Below are positions 1 to 11,419 of a stretch of DNA of 64,000 bases, in pieces. The DNA comes from Diphasiastrum complanatum (Eukaryota > Streptophyta > Lycopodiopsida > Lycopodiales > Lycopodiaceae). The stretch spans positions 11,319,782-11,383,781 of the forward strand of contig CM055108.1 of NCBI GenBank assembly GCA_029204225.1. Direction: 5' to 3'. The notes below the pieces were generated by a model. The model saw nothing but the letters and a program-made list of their open reading frames with translations, was not told the DNA's origin and searched no databases. A program made the translations under genes and the position numbers. The stretch's first letter is position 1. Every line of letters starts with the position of its first letter.

Positions 1-249
1 CCACAGGCCGATGACTTAGCCATTTATGTATTTACAAGAAGTACATCTATAAGTAAAAACAGTAAACAACCGGGACAGGGAGTAAAAGCTGTAACAAGAC
101 CCAAGATGTATTTCTAAGTAATAAAACAAGTCCTAATCTGATAGTAGTGCGCCCACCTACTTACTAAAAATAGTTATGGCCCCTATAATAGCACGCAGGC
201 ATGGCCATACTCACACTAAGGGGTATCAAATAAACATTGATTCCTAAAA
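1..249 (-). mobile_element. LTR fragment, copia K family
   Basis: About 150 bases here (roughly 94-249) align closely with the copia LTR at 9830-10239. Shared stretches include 'agtagtgc.cccacctac', 'atggcccc.ataatag' and 'gcaggcatggcca', and both end in 'aaacattratTCCTAA'. The family LTR starts TGTTAGGAAT on the minus strand; here the terminal bases read TTTTAGGAAT, so the end has mutated. The window begins inside this LTR. It may be the 3' LTR of element K or an independent solo LTR, because satellite DNA lies between the two copies. Confidence 0.7.
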
Positions 250-1189
250 CTTATCCATGTCTTACTCTATGTTGAATATGTGGTTCTAGTCACCTCGACT
301 ATAGAGGGACAACAACACTACAAACTCCTTTTGTAATACTTGAGGTTTGGAGGTCGATATCATGAAAACTATGGTAATGGTTTTAATACTTCTAGATCTT
401 TTACAGTGGCACACTTTCACTCTAGATGGTCACCCTTTGAAGAAAGTTGTGTCATGTACACACTTGGGTGTACTTTTCATAGGCCCTATCTTTAGTATGA
501 AACAAGCAACTTCTGGTTGATTAGGGAAAGGACAATTTTCCTTGGTCAATTTGGAGAGGTTTTGTTTCAACAAACATATACGAGACATTGATGAGTAACT
601 GTCGCTCTTTGATACTTTGGTCACACCCACATCTATGTATGCAAGAAAGGCTTGGTGTCTCGAGCTTACTCAAACCTGTTTGGACTAGTATCTCACGACT
701 TTAGGTCTCCACGCTTTCACACATGATTTGGGCTAAGTCTTCGATTCCACATCATCAAATTGTTCTAGCCAAGTTTGTGATGTCACCTATTCAACTAGAG
801 GCTATCTTCTGTTTGATCACATGCAAGCAAAACAAGTTTATGTAGATACTAGAGACATGAGATATTCATGGTTAGCACTCATGTTGTCGTAGGATATATG
901 AGCCAGGTGGTCACTCATCCTTGTATTCTCAAGCTTTGCACTTACTAGGTTCAATGGACACATCCATATCTCACCTTCTTGAGGGGACACACAATTATAT
1001 TCGATGATTTCTATATTGAGCTTACCTTCAAAGGGATTGGTTAACAGGCCCACTGAAAGTCGAGCTTAATTTTACATGATGCTTTCTAGAGAGAGATGCA
1101 ACTGATATCTTGATTTTCACTAGCGTACGTACACTTAGACATATCAAATAGCCTCAAGCTAACATGGAACAGTTTAGGGTATGCTCACC
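250..1189. other. no gene recognised
   Basis: AT-rich sequence with only short open frames (for example 430-630 and 838-1053 on the minus strand). None resembles a family I recognise, and no intron or LTR signals stand out. It is probably decayed intergenic or transposon DNA. Confidence 0.5.
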
Positions 1190-1194
1190 CTAGA

Positions 1195-1450
1195 TATATA
1201 TAAGGAAGCGGACCCTGAATCCGAACGCGCGTCTGGACGAGCGTCCGCGTCCGGGCGCGAACGAGCCAGGGGTGCGTCCGGGGTCCGGATGCGTCCACTT
1301 TTTTTTTTTAATTTTTTTAGCGTTAAAAGGCATTAAAAACACAAAAAAAATAAAAAATAAAAAAATTGGACGCGTCCGACCCCGCATCCGAGGGTCGCGT
1401 CCGGGTCTGGACGTCGGACGCGGACGCGGAATGTCCGGCCTGGACCCTCA
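1195..1450. repeat. GC-rich foldback with A/T core
   Basis: Two GC-rich arms built of GCGTCCGG/GGACGC words flank a T-rich then A-rich core (about 1297-1367). The left arm reads GGTCCGGATGCGTCCA followed by T runs. The right arm, read on the minus strand, gives CGGATGCGGGGTCGGACGCG and then T runs, so the segment can fold back on itself. Similar short frames on both strands come from this symmetry and are not coding. A foldback or MITE-like element is the simplest reading; no clear target duplication was found. Confidence 0.55.
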
Positions 1451-1460
1451 TGTCTGATAT

Positions 1461-1503
<43 letters not shown>

Positions 1504-1745
1504 TGTCGTCGTTGACGGGCAATGGCGGACATGCGTCAATGGTGGACGTGCGCGCACGTATATATATAGAGAGAGAGTGTGTGTGCCGTCGTTGACGGGC
1601 AATGGCAGACATGCGTCAATGGTGGACGTGCGTGCACGCCCTAATGGCTTTGTGTGTGTGTGTGTGTGTATGCGCGTGTTTACGGAGTGTGTGAGTGGGT
1701 TGTGGATTAGCATTAGATTGTAGCTTTAGGCTTTAGGCTTAGGCT

Positions 1746-1786
<41 letters not shown>

Positions 1787-1860
1787 GTGTGTGGGTTTGT
1801 GTGTTTGTGGGTGTGCGCATTGTGTTGTGTGTATGTGTATTTGTGTGCGTGCGTGCGGCC
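1451..1860. repeat. microsatellites with an 80-bp duplication
   Basis: TA, GA and TG/GT dinucleotide runs. A unit that includes GTCGTTGACGGGCAATGG, ACATGCGTCAATGGTGGACG and a GA tract occurs twice at an 80-bp offset (GTTGACGGGC at 1511 and 1591). A long (TG)n tract follows at about 1748-1780. No gene is supported; open frames such as the TH-repeat and LS-repeat frames are dinucleotide translations. Confidence 0.8.
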
Positions 1861-1920
1861 AATGATCTGGGTGACGGCCGATGATTTGGATGGTGGCTGA
1901 TGGTTTAGGAGAAAGTTCTG

Positions 1921-4149
1921 AACACCTTTCGTTCGAAGTTCTCACTGTTTTTTACTGAATCCGACCAATTTTTGACTCAACGGGCCTAGAATCTCAAGAT
2001 TGTGTTTAGGGTTTCTAGTTCGGACGCACGTTTCGCTGCAAGTACTGAACCGTTTGGAGCCCGGTTTAGTCATGTGGGTTCGTTTCGACGTACAGCAGCA
2101 CAGGACGGAACAAATGTTCTGAAAACGAATTCCGTTCGGAAACACTGGACCAATTCTCGAGAATGTTGGAAAATAGTCCATTTAGTGGCATTCCCCCCGA
2201 CAAAAAGGGTGTTTATAGACAAATAGCGTTGAAAATGAGCTGCAAATGGTCCAATGAGATCGTGTCGAGCCCACAAACCTATGGACACCTCCCGTCCAAA
2301 GTTCTGACCGTTTTTTACTGAATCCGACCAATTCATGGCTCGACGGGCCTAGAATCCCAAGACTGCATTTAGGGTTTCTGGTTTGGACGCACGTTGCGCT
2401 GAGTACTGAACCGTTCGGAGCCCGGTTTAGTCCTGTGGGTTCGTCTCGACGTGCAACACAAGACAAAACAGACGGACTGAAAAATGGACTCCGTTCGTCG
2501 ACGACACTGCACCAGTTCTTGTGGAAGTTGGAAAGTAGTCCATTTAGTGGCATTCCCCCTGACAGAAAGGGTGTTTTTGGACAAACAGTGTCGAAATTGA
2601 GCTGCAAATAGTTTGGTGTGTTCGTGTTCGTTTCGAGCCCACGAACCTGTGGACACCTCCCATCCGAAGTTCTAACCATTTCTTACTGAATCCGATCAAT
2701 TCCTGGCTCGATGAGCCTAGATTCCTAGGACTACGTTTAGGGTTTCTGGGTCGGATGCATATTTTGTTGTGAGTACTAAACCATTTAAAGCCTAGTTTAG
2801 TCATGTGGGTTCGTCTCGGCATGCAAGACAGGACAGAACAGACCGTCTAAAAAAAAGGACTCCGTTCGACGACATTAGACCGATTTTCAGGGATGTCAAA
2901 AGTAGTCCATTTAGTGGCATTCCCCCTGGCAAAAAGGGCATTTTCGGACAAACGGCGTCGGAATTGAGCTACAAATGGTCCTATGGGTTCGTTTCAAGCC
3001 CACGAACCTGTGGACACCTCCCATCCGAGGTTCTGAGTGTTTTTGATTGAATTCGACCATTTTTTGGCTCGACGGGCCTAGAATCCTAGAACTTTATTTA
3101 GGGTTTTTGGTTCGGGGACGCACATTTCGTTGTGAAAATTGAACCGTTTGGAGTACAATTTAGTGTTGTAGGTTCATATCGATGCGCAGCACAGGACGGA
3201 ACAGACGGTCTAAAAAACGAACTTCGTTCGGCGACATTGAACCGGTTCTCGAGGATGTTGAAAAGTAGTCCATTTACTGGGATTCATCCCGACAAAATGG
3301 GCGTTTCTGAACAAATGAAGTCGAAATTGAACTGCACATAGTCTTGTGGGTTCGTGTTGAGCCCACGAACCTATGGACACCTCCTGTCCGAGGTTCTGAC
3401 TGTTTTCTACTAAATCCGACCAATTTTTGGCTAGAGGGGCCTAGAATCCCAGAGCCGCATTTAGGGTTTCTGGTTCGGACGCACGTTTCGCTATGAGTAC
3501 TAAATCGTTTGGAGCCCGGTTTATTCCTGTGGGTTTATCTTAGCGTGCAACACAGGATGGAACAGATGGCCTAAAAAAATGGACTCCGTTCGGCGACAAC
3601 CAATTTTCGGGAATGTTGGAAAGCAATCCATTTAGTGGCATTCCCCCCAACAAAAGGGCGTTTTTGGACAAACGACATCGGAATTGAGCTGCAAATGGTC
3701 ATGTGGGTTTCTGGTTCGGACACATGTTTCGCTATGAGTATTGAACCGTTTGGAGCCTGGTTAAGTCTTGTGGGTTCGTCTCGGCGTGTAGCACAGGACG
3801 AAATAGACAGTCTAAAAAACAGACTCCGTTCAGCAACACTGGACCAGTTCTCGGGGATGCTAAAAAGTAGTCCATTTAGTGGCATTCCCCCTGACAAAAA
3901 GGCCGTTTCAGGACAAACGACATCAAAATTGAGCTGCAAATGGTCCCATAAGTTCATGTCGAGCCCACGAACATGTGGACACCTCCCATCCGAGGTTTTG
4001 ACTATTTTTTACTAAATCCGACCAATTCCTGGCTCGACGGGCCTAGAATCCCAAAACTATGTTTAGGGTTTCTGGTTGGGACGCACGTTTCACTATGAGT
4101 ACTGAACCGTTTGGAATCCAGTTTAGTGTTGTAGGTTTGTATCGGCATG
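1921..4149. repeat. satellite array, ~363-bp monomer
   Basis: At least six monomers lie in tandem. The phrase AATCCGACCAATT recurs near 1958, 2321, 2690, 3051, 3413 and 4015, giving spacings of about 361-368 bp. One copy near 3700 is shortened, starting directly at GGGTTTCTGGTTCGG. Each full monomer has a conserved TTTAGGGTTT (near 2006, 2368, 2736, 3097, 3460, 4062), then GGACGCAC, ACTGAACCGTTTGGAGCC, ATTTAGTGGCATTCCCCC and CACGAACCTGTGGACACC. Frames are open on both strands across monomers and disagree between copies, so coding is unlikely. The array ends inside a monomer at about 4149. Confidence 0.9.
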
Positions 4150-4485
4150 ACAACCAAATAACTTCCATTCACAACACCAACAATTGCACTTATGTAATAA
4201 TTTTTCTCGCATTGTTCCATTATCCATTCCTGTCACAGTATACCACAAGATCAACGAACAAAAATCAAGTAACAGAGGTCATATGAGAAAACTGGAATCT
4301 GGAGGCATCCCCTCCACATGTTCAATGAAAAGAAACACAAAGAATCCAGCTTATGATAACTTTCAAAACAGCTTTAATACCTTGTGTAAGAAAACTTGAG
4401 ATAACTCATAAGTTTGAAAAGAGAACCCTGTTCCGACATCCATTATTAAAGCCCAAAGGTTTGTAGAGGATGCAACACAACTTAT
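4150..4485. other. no feature recognised
   Basis: Unique AT-rich spacer between the satellite array and the minisatellite. Only short frames are present and no recognisable family was seen. Confidence 0.5.
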
Positions 4486-5095
4486 GTGTTAATTCCTAAT
4501 GCTAATTCCTAACACAATGCTAAATCCTAATTCCTAACACTATGCTAATTCCTAACATTATGCTAATTCCTAGTTCCTAATGCTAATTCCTAATTCTTAA
4601 TGCTAATTCCTAACACTATTCTAATTCCTAACACTGCTATTTTCTAATTCCCAATGCTAATTCCTAATTCCTAATTCCTAATTCCTAATGCTAATTCCTG
4701 ATTTCTAATGCTAATTCCTAATTCTTAATGCTAATTCCTAAGACTATGCTAATCTAATTCCTAATTCCTAATTGTTAATGCTAATTCCTAATTGCTAATG
4801 CTAAATCCTAACACTATGCTAATTCTTAATTCCTAACACTATGTGAATTCCTAATTCCTAACATTGTGTTAATTTCTAATGCTAATTTCTAACACTATGC
4901 TAGTTCCTAATTCCTAACACAATAGCACATGTCACAAAGCTAATATCACAACTAATATCAAAAACACTATGCTAATTCCTAACATAATAGCACATATCAC
5001 AGAGCTAATATCACAGCTAATATCAAGAACACTATGCTACTTCCTAACACTATCCTAATTTCTAATGCTACTTCCTAACACTATCCTGTAAGATA
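4486..5095. repeat. CTAATTCCTAA(T/C) minisatellite
   Basis: About 600 bp of irregular short repeats of the type GCTAATTCCTAACACTATGCTAATTCC. Two larger ~70-bp units containing 'ATAGCACATRTCACARAGCTAATATCACA' occur at about 4920-5050. On the minus strand the repeat reads TGTTAGGAATTAG, which matches the first bases of the copia LTR at 9830-10239 (TGTTAGGAATTAATG). The array lies directly beside copia linker sequence at 5096. Confidence 0.8.
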
Positions 5096-5640
5096 TTTCT
5101 TTGTTGTCCTGCAAAGTCTCCAATAGCCGACAAGGAACTGTTATGGACTGTTCGACACTTTGCTGCCCAAAGTGTTCCCAACATGGACCATGTTGTCCAT
5201 AATCTTCCGTAGGCTGTTCCTGAAGCATAATGGACTGCTCATGATGTAAAATGGGCTGTAAATGACCAAAAGAAGATGACTGAACCTGCTGTCTAACATC
5301 TTCATCATAAAAATTTAGCAAACTATCAAGAGATGCATCAACGATGGCGTCATCAAAGCTGTCCCTCGAAGAGGCATGGGATGAAATAGAAGATTTTTCA
5401 AATAATGAAAAATTCTCTCCAAACAAATGCTCACTCTTAACACTTTGAACATAAGTACTTATTGACACATGTTTACTCCCTCCTCGATTAGTACAAAATA
5501 GTTCCAAAGAGTGCTTGAATTTTCAGCCTTTACTAAAACATCAAATTGAAAAGGTTTCGCATGAAAATTTTCACTAATGCATCCATCGCATGCATCAACT
5601 TGCGGTGACTTAAAAAAAGAAGATTGCTTCAACATCTGCT
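5096..5640 (-). pseudogene. copia remnant M (integrase and linker pieces)
   Basis: Minus-strand fragments of a copia polyprotein. A piece with a CDGCIS motif and FHAKPF recalls the end of the GAG-pre-integrase zinc region. It is followed by a broken integrase segment (frame-shifted TNRGGS, from the usual TDRGGEY). The next piece is acidic, Q-rich linker with LQPILHHEQS and EHFGQQSVEQS, similar to the linker of element L just to the right. Most of integrase, all of reverse transcriptase and RNase H are missing. Because its linker duplicates that of L, it is a second, related and heavily deleted copy. Confidence 0.6.
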
Positions 5641-6121
5641 CAATGTATCGTTGTTGAGAGATGAAGATTCCAGCCCCATGTGGAAGATCAACAAGAACCC
5701 AAGTGTGGTTCTTCATGAGTAAGTTGTACTCCTCTTGCATCGCATCCTCCCAACATTTTACTCCGCTAGCCTGCTCATAAAAAACAAGTTCTACTGCACC
5801 ATCCTCAATAGAAGTTAGAGCAAAATAAAAAAACTCAGCAAATTCTACTGATTTAGTAGAGGCACGAGTCTTCCCTTCATAGAAATGATCCACTTTGATG
5901 TCCTGCAAAGTCTGCAACAACCATTTAGGGACTGGTTTGGGTTGTCCAACAGCCTTACCATTGTCAACACTTTGCTGTCCAAAGTGTTCCGAACTTGGAC
6001 CTTGTTGTCCAATATTTTCCGAACTTGGACCTTGTTGTCCAATGTCTTCAACAAGCTGCTCTTCACCATAAATAGGTTCTTCTTGATGAACTATGGGTTG
6101 CAAAATTGAAGGAGTAGTGGG
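5640..6121 (-). pseudogene. copia L linker and RT remnant
   Basis: This continues the L polyprotein after an in-frame TAG (near 6122). The linker has a 10-residue repeat (NIGQQGPSSE / EHFGQQSVD) coded by a 30-bp DNA repeat at about 5985-6045. It then enters reverse transcriptase at CWEDAMQEEYNLLMKNHTW (N-terminal RT motif) and jumps directly to the late RT motif GIFISQQRYIEQMLKQ. The catalytic core with YVDD is therefore deleted, as are RNase H and the 3' LTR. Confidence 0.75.
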
Positions 6122-7935
6122 CTATCCACTAGAAGTAGATGGCAGTCCCTTCTCTTCATGATTAGATGGCAAAACCAAATCTGGAAATATTTCAAGATAT
6201 GCATCATGGGGGAAGTCCCCTTTCATGACATGAGTGGGCGCAACATCATAGGAGGTCTTTTCATCAAAATGAACATCACGACTTACCATGATTTTATTAG
6301 TATCCATATTGAACAACCTATAGCCCTTGCTTTCACTACTATAACCAACAAATATGCATTTAACTCCTTTATCATCAAGCTTGGTTCTTAGCTTATCGGG
6401 AATGAAAGCATAAGCCGTGCAACCAAAGATGCGTAAGTGAGAAACAGTATGTTTCTTACCATACCAAACTTCATAAGGAGTTAATACCTTCAAGGCTTTG
6501 GTAGGACACCGATTACTAATGTAAGTCACCGTTATAACCACTTCAGCCCAAAACTTGTAAGGTAGGCCCTTTGCCTTGAGCATGCATCGAGCCATCTCCA
6601 TAATAGTGCAATTCTTTCTTTCAGCAACACCATTTTGTTAAGGTGTGTAAGGGGTTGTCATTTGATGATGGATACCTTTGCTTTGAAGATAAGTACCGAA
6701 CGTATTCTTTATATATTCCCCTCCTCGGTCGGTACGTAAGATCTTCAAAGAGTGCCCAAACTGGTTTTCTATCATTGCTAGAAAATCCTTAAAGCGTTGA
6801 AAAACTTCATAGGATAAATCCATGTGAATCTTGAAAGGTCATCAATAAAAGTAACAAAGTACTTACACCTTCCAATGGATTCGGTCCTCATTGAACGACA
6901 TACATCACTATGAACCATATCAAATTTGCCATCAACTCTAATAGTTCCATCAATTGGAAAAGCTTGCCTTTGAAATTTTCCAAGTATGCATCCTTCGCAT
7001 ACATGTCCTTCGGGATGCTCAATATTAGGAATGTCTTCAACCATATTGAATCTCTTCAACATCTTCAAGCTAGCGAAGTTGAGATGTCCAAACCTAGCAT
7101 GCCATAATTCAGCCAACTCCAAAGAATGTGAACTTGATGCAACAAGACAAAAAGATGATGAAGCTCTTCGCTCATAGGTATCCATAAGGAACAATCCACC
7201 ACGTAATGTTCCCGAAGCAATGATCATAAGAGATCTCTTTGGGTCTTTGATAAGACATTTGTCTTCTTTGAATTCCACAACCAATCCTTGGTTCATAATT
7301 GTAGAGACCGAAATGAGATTCTTTTTTATTTTTGGAACATAAAGTACATTACAAATGTACTTCTCCTCACCATTGGGTAAGATAATGGGGATCACTCCAA
7401 TACCTTTGATAGGATAAGAGGTGTTATTAACACCTTGAACTTTGCTTCCATCATGCACTTTCACAAGCTTTGTGAAGACCTCTTTGTGATAAGTCATATG
7501 GCGTGTGGCACTGCTATCAATCACCCAATCAATAGATGAAAAAACAACAACTCGTAAAGCTGAAGATGAGCTGTTTTCTGCTGAAAAACCAACAAAAATT
7601 GAAGTGGCAGAAATCTCGACTTTAGGAGAGATGAGATTATTAGTGACAAAAGCATAATCATTATTGAAAAGATTATCCTCCTTTCCAAATTGCTGTTCCA
7701 AAGTAATGATTGCGGTACTTGTATCGTTACCTTTCTCTTTTTCCTTTGCAAGCCTCTTCCTACATTCTTTGATGTGATGCCCAAACTTATTGCAATAGTG
7801 GCACTTACCGTTCTTCTTGGAGTCTTGATCTTGAGCTTCCTTAGATTTTTTATCATCTTTGGAAGTTTTGAAAGAAGGCTTCCCTTTCCACTTGCCTTTG
7901 CCTTTGCCTTTTGCAAAGAAAGCTTGATCTTCTTG
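6122..7935 (-). pseudogene. copia L zinc knuckle, protease and integrase
   Basis: Minus strand, in order: CCHC zinc knuckle CHYCNKFGHHIKEC near 7760-7800; protease core WVIDSSATRHM (normally DSGAT; one residue changed) near 7500; GAG-pre-integrase finger with HARFGH and CEGC near 6990-7110; integrase with MVHSDV (first Asp), LRTDRGGEY (second Asp) and NGVAERKN (Glu). All three DDE residues survive. Lesions are a small deletion with frameshift near 6815, a TAA replacing a Gln codon near 6638 just before the Glu motif, and a TAG at 6122. The integrase C-terminus includes RIFGCTAYAFIP and KCIFVGYSSESKGYR. It is dead but recent enough to read almost throughout. Confidence 0.85.
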
Positions 7936-8562
7936 TTAACCAAAGTTGATCCTTGTTTGCTCTTCTTGAAGAAGTAAGCCAACAAGTTGGTCGAAGGAGA
8001 TTTGTTGTCCCCTAAGAGAAATGCTCAATGATGACACAAATGGAAGGTAAGAATTAGGAAGAGAGTTGAGAGTAATAGATACAAATTGTGAGTTCTCAAT
8101 CACCTCATCAATACCAAGAAGCTCCTCTCGAAGATCCTTGATCTTCGTCAAGTGGTTTGTAAGCAAATCACCTTCTTGCATCTTCAAGATAGATAGTTGA
8201 TTTCGAAGATATACCACTTTTGCCGCATTCTTTACTTGAAACATCTTGGCAAGAGTCTCCCAAGCACTTTTGGAAGTCTTGCATGATCTAATATGAGGAA
8301 GGATAGATCTCTTCACTGAGAATGCAATGACGGAATGTGCTTGTGCATCTCGTCGATCCCACTTCTTTTGCTCATCGGAAGACACCTCCGTAGATGAAGA
8401 AGTAGTTGTTCTAGATGGTGTAATAGGTGCCAAGGTAGGCGGCCTCTCTTCGTCACCATTAACTACTTTCCACAAACCTTTAGCAATTAGAAGGTTCTTT
8501 ATCATGTAGCACCACAAGGAATAGTTTGGTTCAGGTAGTGTGGCATGCTTTTTTATATCGCA
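7936..8562 (-). pseudogene. copia L gag (UBN2-type)
   Basis: Gag capsid region of the same minus-strand element. It has PNYSLWCYMIKNLL at the start, then RRDAQAHSVIAFSV, AWETLAKMFQVKN, LRNQLSILKMQEGDLLTNH and LVGLLLQEEQTR. The frame runs into the zinc-knuckle part through a single in-frame TAA at 7936-7938. No LTR or primer-binding site lies just upstream. Instead the sequence switches at about 8560 into the reverse transcriptase of element K, so the L 5' LTR has been lost. Confidence 0.8.
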
Positions 8563-9829
8563 ATGTGCTATTTTCCACTAGACACATCTTCCTACTCAGC
8601 AAAGCTGCAAATGATAAAATTGTCCTCATAGTAGTAGACTTAACAACTGGTGCAAAAGTTTCTTCATAATCAATACCTTCCTATGGAGCATAACCTTTTG
8701 CCACCAATCTTGCCTTATGTTTATCTATAGAACCATCTGATTTGTCCTTAGTTCTATAGACCCACTTGCATCCAATAAATAGCCTTTTTACCTGGAGGTT
8801 ACTGAACAAGTCTCCAAGTCTTATTCTTCATGATTGAGTCGTACTCCTCATCCATAGCTTTCCTCCAAATATCCTCTTTTTCAGCCTCCCTGGAAGTAGA
8901 TGGATCCTTGGTTTCCATATTGTGGCCATATATGCAAAATGTACATCCCCATCTTCATGATGATCCTCCTGTTGATCTTTATTTTCATGATGATCCTCTT
9001 GTTGATCTCGATCTTCATGTTGCTTTTCAAGTCTAGCCGATCTCCTAGTCCCACGTGTACTGGACTCTCCATGTTCCATAATAACACTATCCTTGATAGT
9101 TCCATAGTACCATCTAGGCAATCTTCTAGCTTCTGATGTAGGATGCTTCGTGCCCGGTGAAGTAGGATGTGAATAAGTATCCCATACCTTCCTCTTTCCT
9201 TTCCCAACCAAGGTCACTCTAGGTACTTGGATTGGCGTACATGTGTCGATTCAGGCTCCTGTAATAACTCGCCACAAAATATAGGGATTCCTCCATCTTG
9301 ATTCTTATCATAAGGAATCTTTGTATCTTTATGAGTTGCCTCCTCATCAAAGATTACATTCCTACTTATGATGACTTTCTTATTGTCCAAGCATATAACC
9401 TATATCCCTTCTCTTGACTATCATATCCAAGGAATAAACACTTGGTGGCATTAGAACCCAATTCGCTCTTGGAATCCTTAGGTATGTGAACATAAGCAAT
9501 ACTACCAAACACTCTCAAATGACTTACAACTGGCTTCCGACCCGTGTAGGCTTTCTCTGGAGTCCGATTCTCTACAACGCTCCACCAGCAATCAATATAC
9601 CTATCAACTCAGCAATCGGTTCCAGGTTTGATTTCAGCCTATAATATATCTGATTCAACAGCAAATGACATGCAAAACAGTCCCTGCTAGCAACGAAGGT
9701 ATCCACCAAAAACTCCACGTTGTCTTCCTAACAACACCGACTCCACATGCAGCTTTGGCTCCTCCTAATTAATCTTCTTGCAACCCTGCAAAGAATCTCT
9801 CTCTTACCAAATAGCCTGCTTTGATACCG
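8562..9829 (-). pseudogene. copia K integrase C-terminus, linker, RT N-terminus
   Basis: Minus strand. From the primer-binding site, about 230 bp of leader runs directly into the integrase C-terminus (NRTPEKAYTGRKPVVSHLRV, then GYDSQEKGYRLY), so gag, protease and the DDE core are deleted. A linker rich in DQQEDHHE repeats (about 8940-9030) is followed by RT motifs: DEEYDSIMKN, GCKWVYR-type, KARLVAKGY, EETFAPVVK. RT stops at about 8562 where element L begins. Many stops and frame changes are present. Confidence 0.75.
9814..9829 (-). other. primer-binding site of copia K
   Basis: Minus-strand CGGTATCAAAGCAGG directly follows the LTR end TTTTGACA. The usual iMet form is TGGTATCAGAGC; here two bases differ. 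Confidence 0.7.
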
Positions 9830-10239
9830 TGTCAAAATTTGTCATACAAATTCTAAATGGAGTTACTGATCCTACTAGCACTCACACAAACCAAACATAG
9901 AGATTAAAGAGAATTCAGAATATAGGAGAATTGAGCAACGCTCTAAAACACTTGAATTGTGGTGGGGCGCCAACCTACATATATAGTTTCTCTAATCTAT
10001 GTGAAAAGCTACAACTACCAAAACAAAAGCTAATTGCTAAAATTACTACCTATATTGAGCAAAGACCCAGGATGAGTTTTTAAGTAGTAAAACATATCCT
10101 AATCTAGTAGTAGTGCACCCACCTACATGCATAAGCAATAAAAAACGAATTTACTCTAAATAGTAATGGCCCCCATAATAGAATGCAGGCATGGCCAAAC
10201 TATTGTTAAGGGGAATCAAATAAACATTAATTCCTAACA
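9830..10239 (-). mobile_element. 5' LTR of copia K
   Basis: The 410-bp LTR runs on the minus strand from TGTTAGGAATTAATG (10239) to AAATTTTGACA (9830), followed at once by a primer-binding site. A homologous copy lies at 1-249. The two have diverged by substitutions and indels, so the insertion is old or the copies belong to different insertions. Confidence 0.85.
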
Positions 10240-10299
10240 AGATTATCTCACAAAAATCACACATTTAACCCAATGAAGAGCTCCACAAAGCCTTCTAAA

Positions 10300-11160
10300 T
10301 TGGCTCAAACTTTTGTCAAGTAGTTCTTCGGACTTTATGGTTTACCCAATGATGTGGCGATAAGTGACTCCAATAGTCAACTCGCCGAACATTTCTAGAC
10401 TTCTATTTTCCAAATATTGGAGACTACATTGAGCTGTAGCTTAGCAAAATATCCAAAATCTGCTAGTTAAACAAAGAGGACCAATCAAATGGAGGATACG
10501 CTTCATCCATTTGTGTTGCATTGTTAGATTGGGTAGAAAAGGTAACTTCCATTGGTCAAGTTTGCTTACAATATTCATAAGCATTAGGCCTTTGACAACA
10601 ATCCCTCTCTACTTATGTAAGGGTTTTAGACCAAACCATTCGTTATTGTAGAAACAAAAGGTGGCCAATTTCCTACAAGATATGCAAGAGATGTTATAGC
10701 TAGCATGGGAAAATGTCCAAAGTGCTTTAAATCCAACAAAGTATTATGCAAATCTTAATAGAACTCAATTTCTTTGGGGGAAGCAATTGGGTGTATCTAT
10801 GAAGTCTGAAGGACTGTAAGCATTACAAGTTGTATACGAGGTACTACAAATCATTATAATCAGTAAGAGAGCCAATGATGTGGCTTACAAGGTGGAACTC
10901 TCAATAGGTTCATGTAAGTAGCTTGAAGGGCCAATTTGCATCAAGGTGATTCACTTGCATTAACAATAAGGGAAAGGCAGCTGAGACATCTCGGTATTTC
11001 TGAGTACTTGATTGGGTAGAAAGCACAACCATCATTCTTGGGAAAGCATTGAAAGCCTAAAAAAGAGCTTCATTGACTTTAGTTTTGAAGACAAATGTTT
11101 AAGAGGGCTAAATGAAGTGGATGCTTGTGCTAATGATAATGGCTTGAATGGATAGCATGA
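10300..11160 (+). pseudogene. Ty3/gypsy (chromovirus-like) integrase relic
   Basis: Decayed + strand coding traces give YGLPNDVAISDSNSQL (typically HGLP..IVSDRD..F), TKRTNQMEDTLHPFV (TER.NQ.LE.YLR.FV) and LPLVKFAYN (LP.AEFAYN). They are followed by VAYKVELS and a chromodomain-like EYLIGWKAQPS...W.SIESLKKSF.DF.FEDKC near 11000-11100. The second catalytic Asp is seen only as SDSN, and stops are frequent. This order (integrase core, GPY-like region, chromodomain) fits the Ty3/gypsy chromovirus type. No LTR could be placed with certainty. Confidence 0.7.
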
Positions 11161-11419
11161 TCAAACAATAACAAAACAAGCATTCATCATTCACAAAGAT
11201 CACATGCACATAAAAGAGGAGGGCCTTGAATACAAAATGAGAGGAATGTTGCATCCCTAACAAATGTGGTTAAGTAGTTGCAAAGTTGGTACTCGGGACA
11301 TGTCGTCTTGGGTGTTAGTGGTATTAGTTGGAACAGTGGAATTGGTTGGTCTAAAGAGTTATGTGTGATCACTTGAACTAGGTGAGAAACCTCTCCTACA
11401 AGGGTCAGGTCTTCCATTG

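Noticed and set aside
2002-4015. Protein genes in the satellite array
   Set aside because: Frames are open on both strands, repeat with the 363-bp monomer, and shift between copies through indels.
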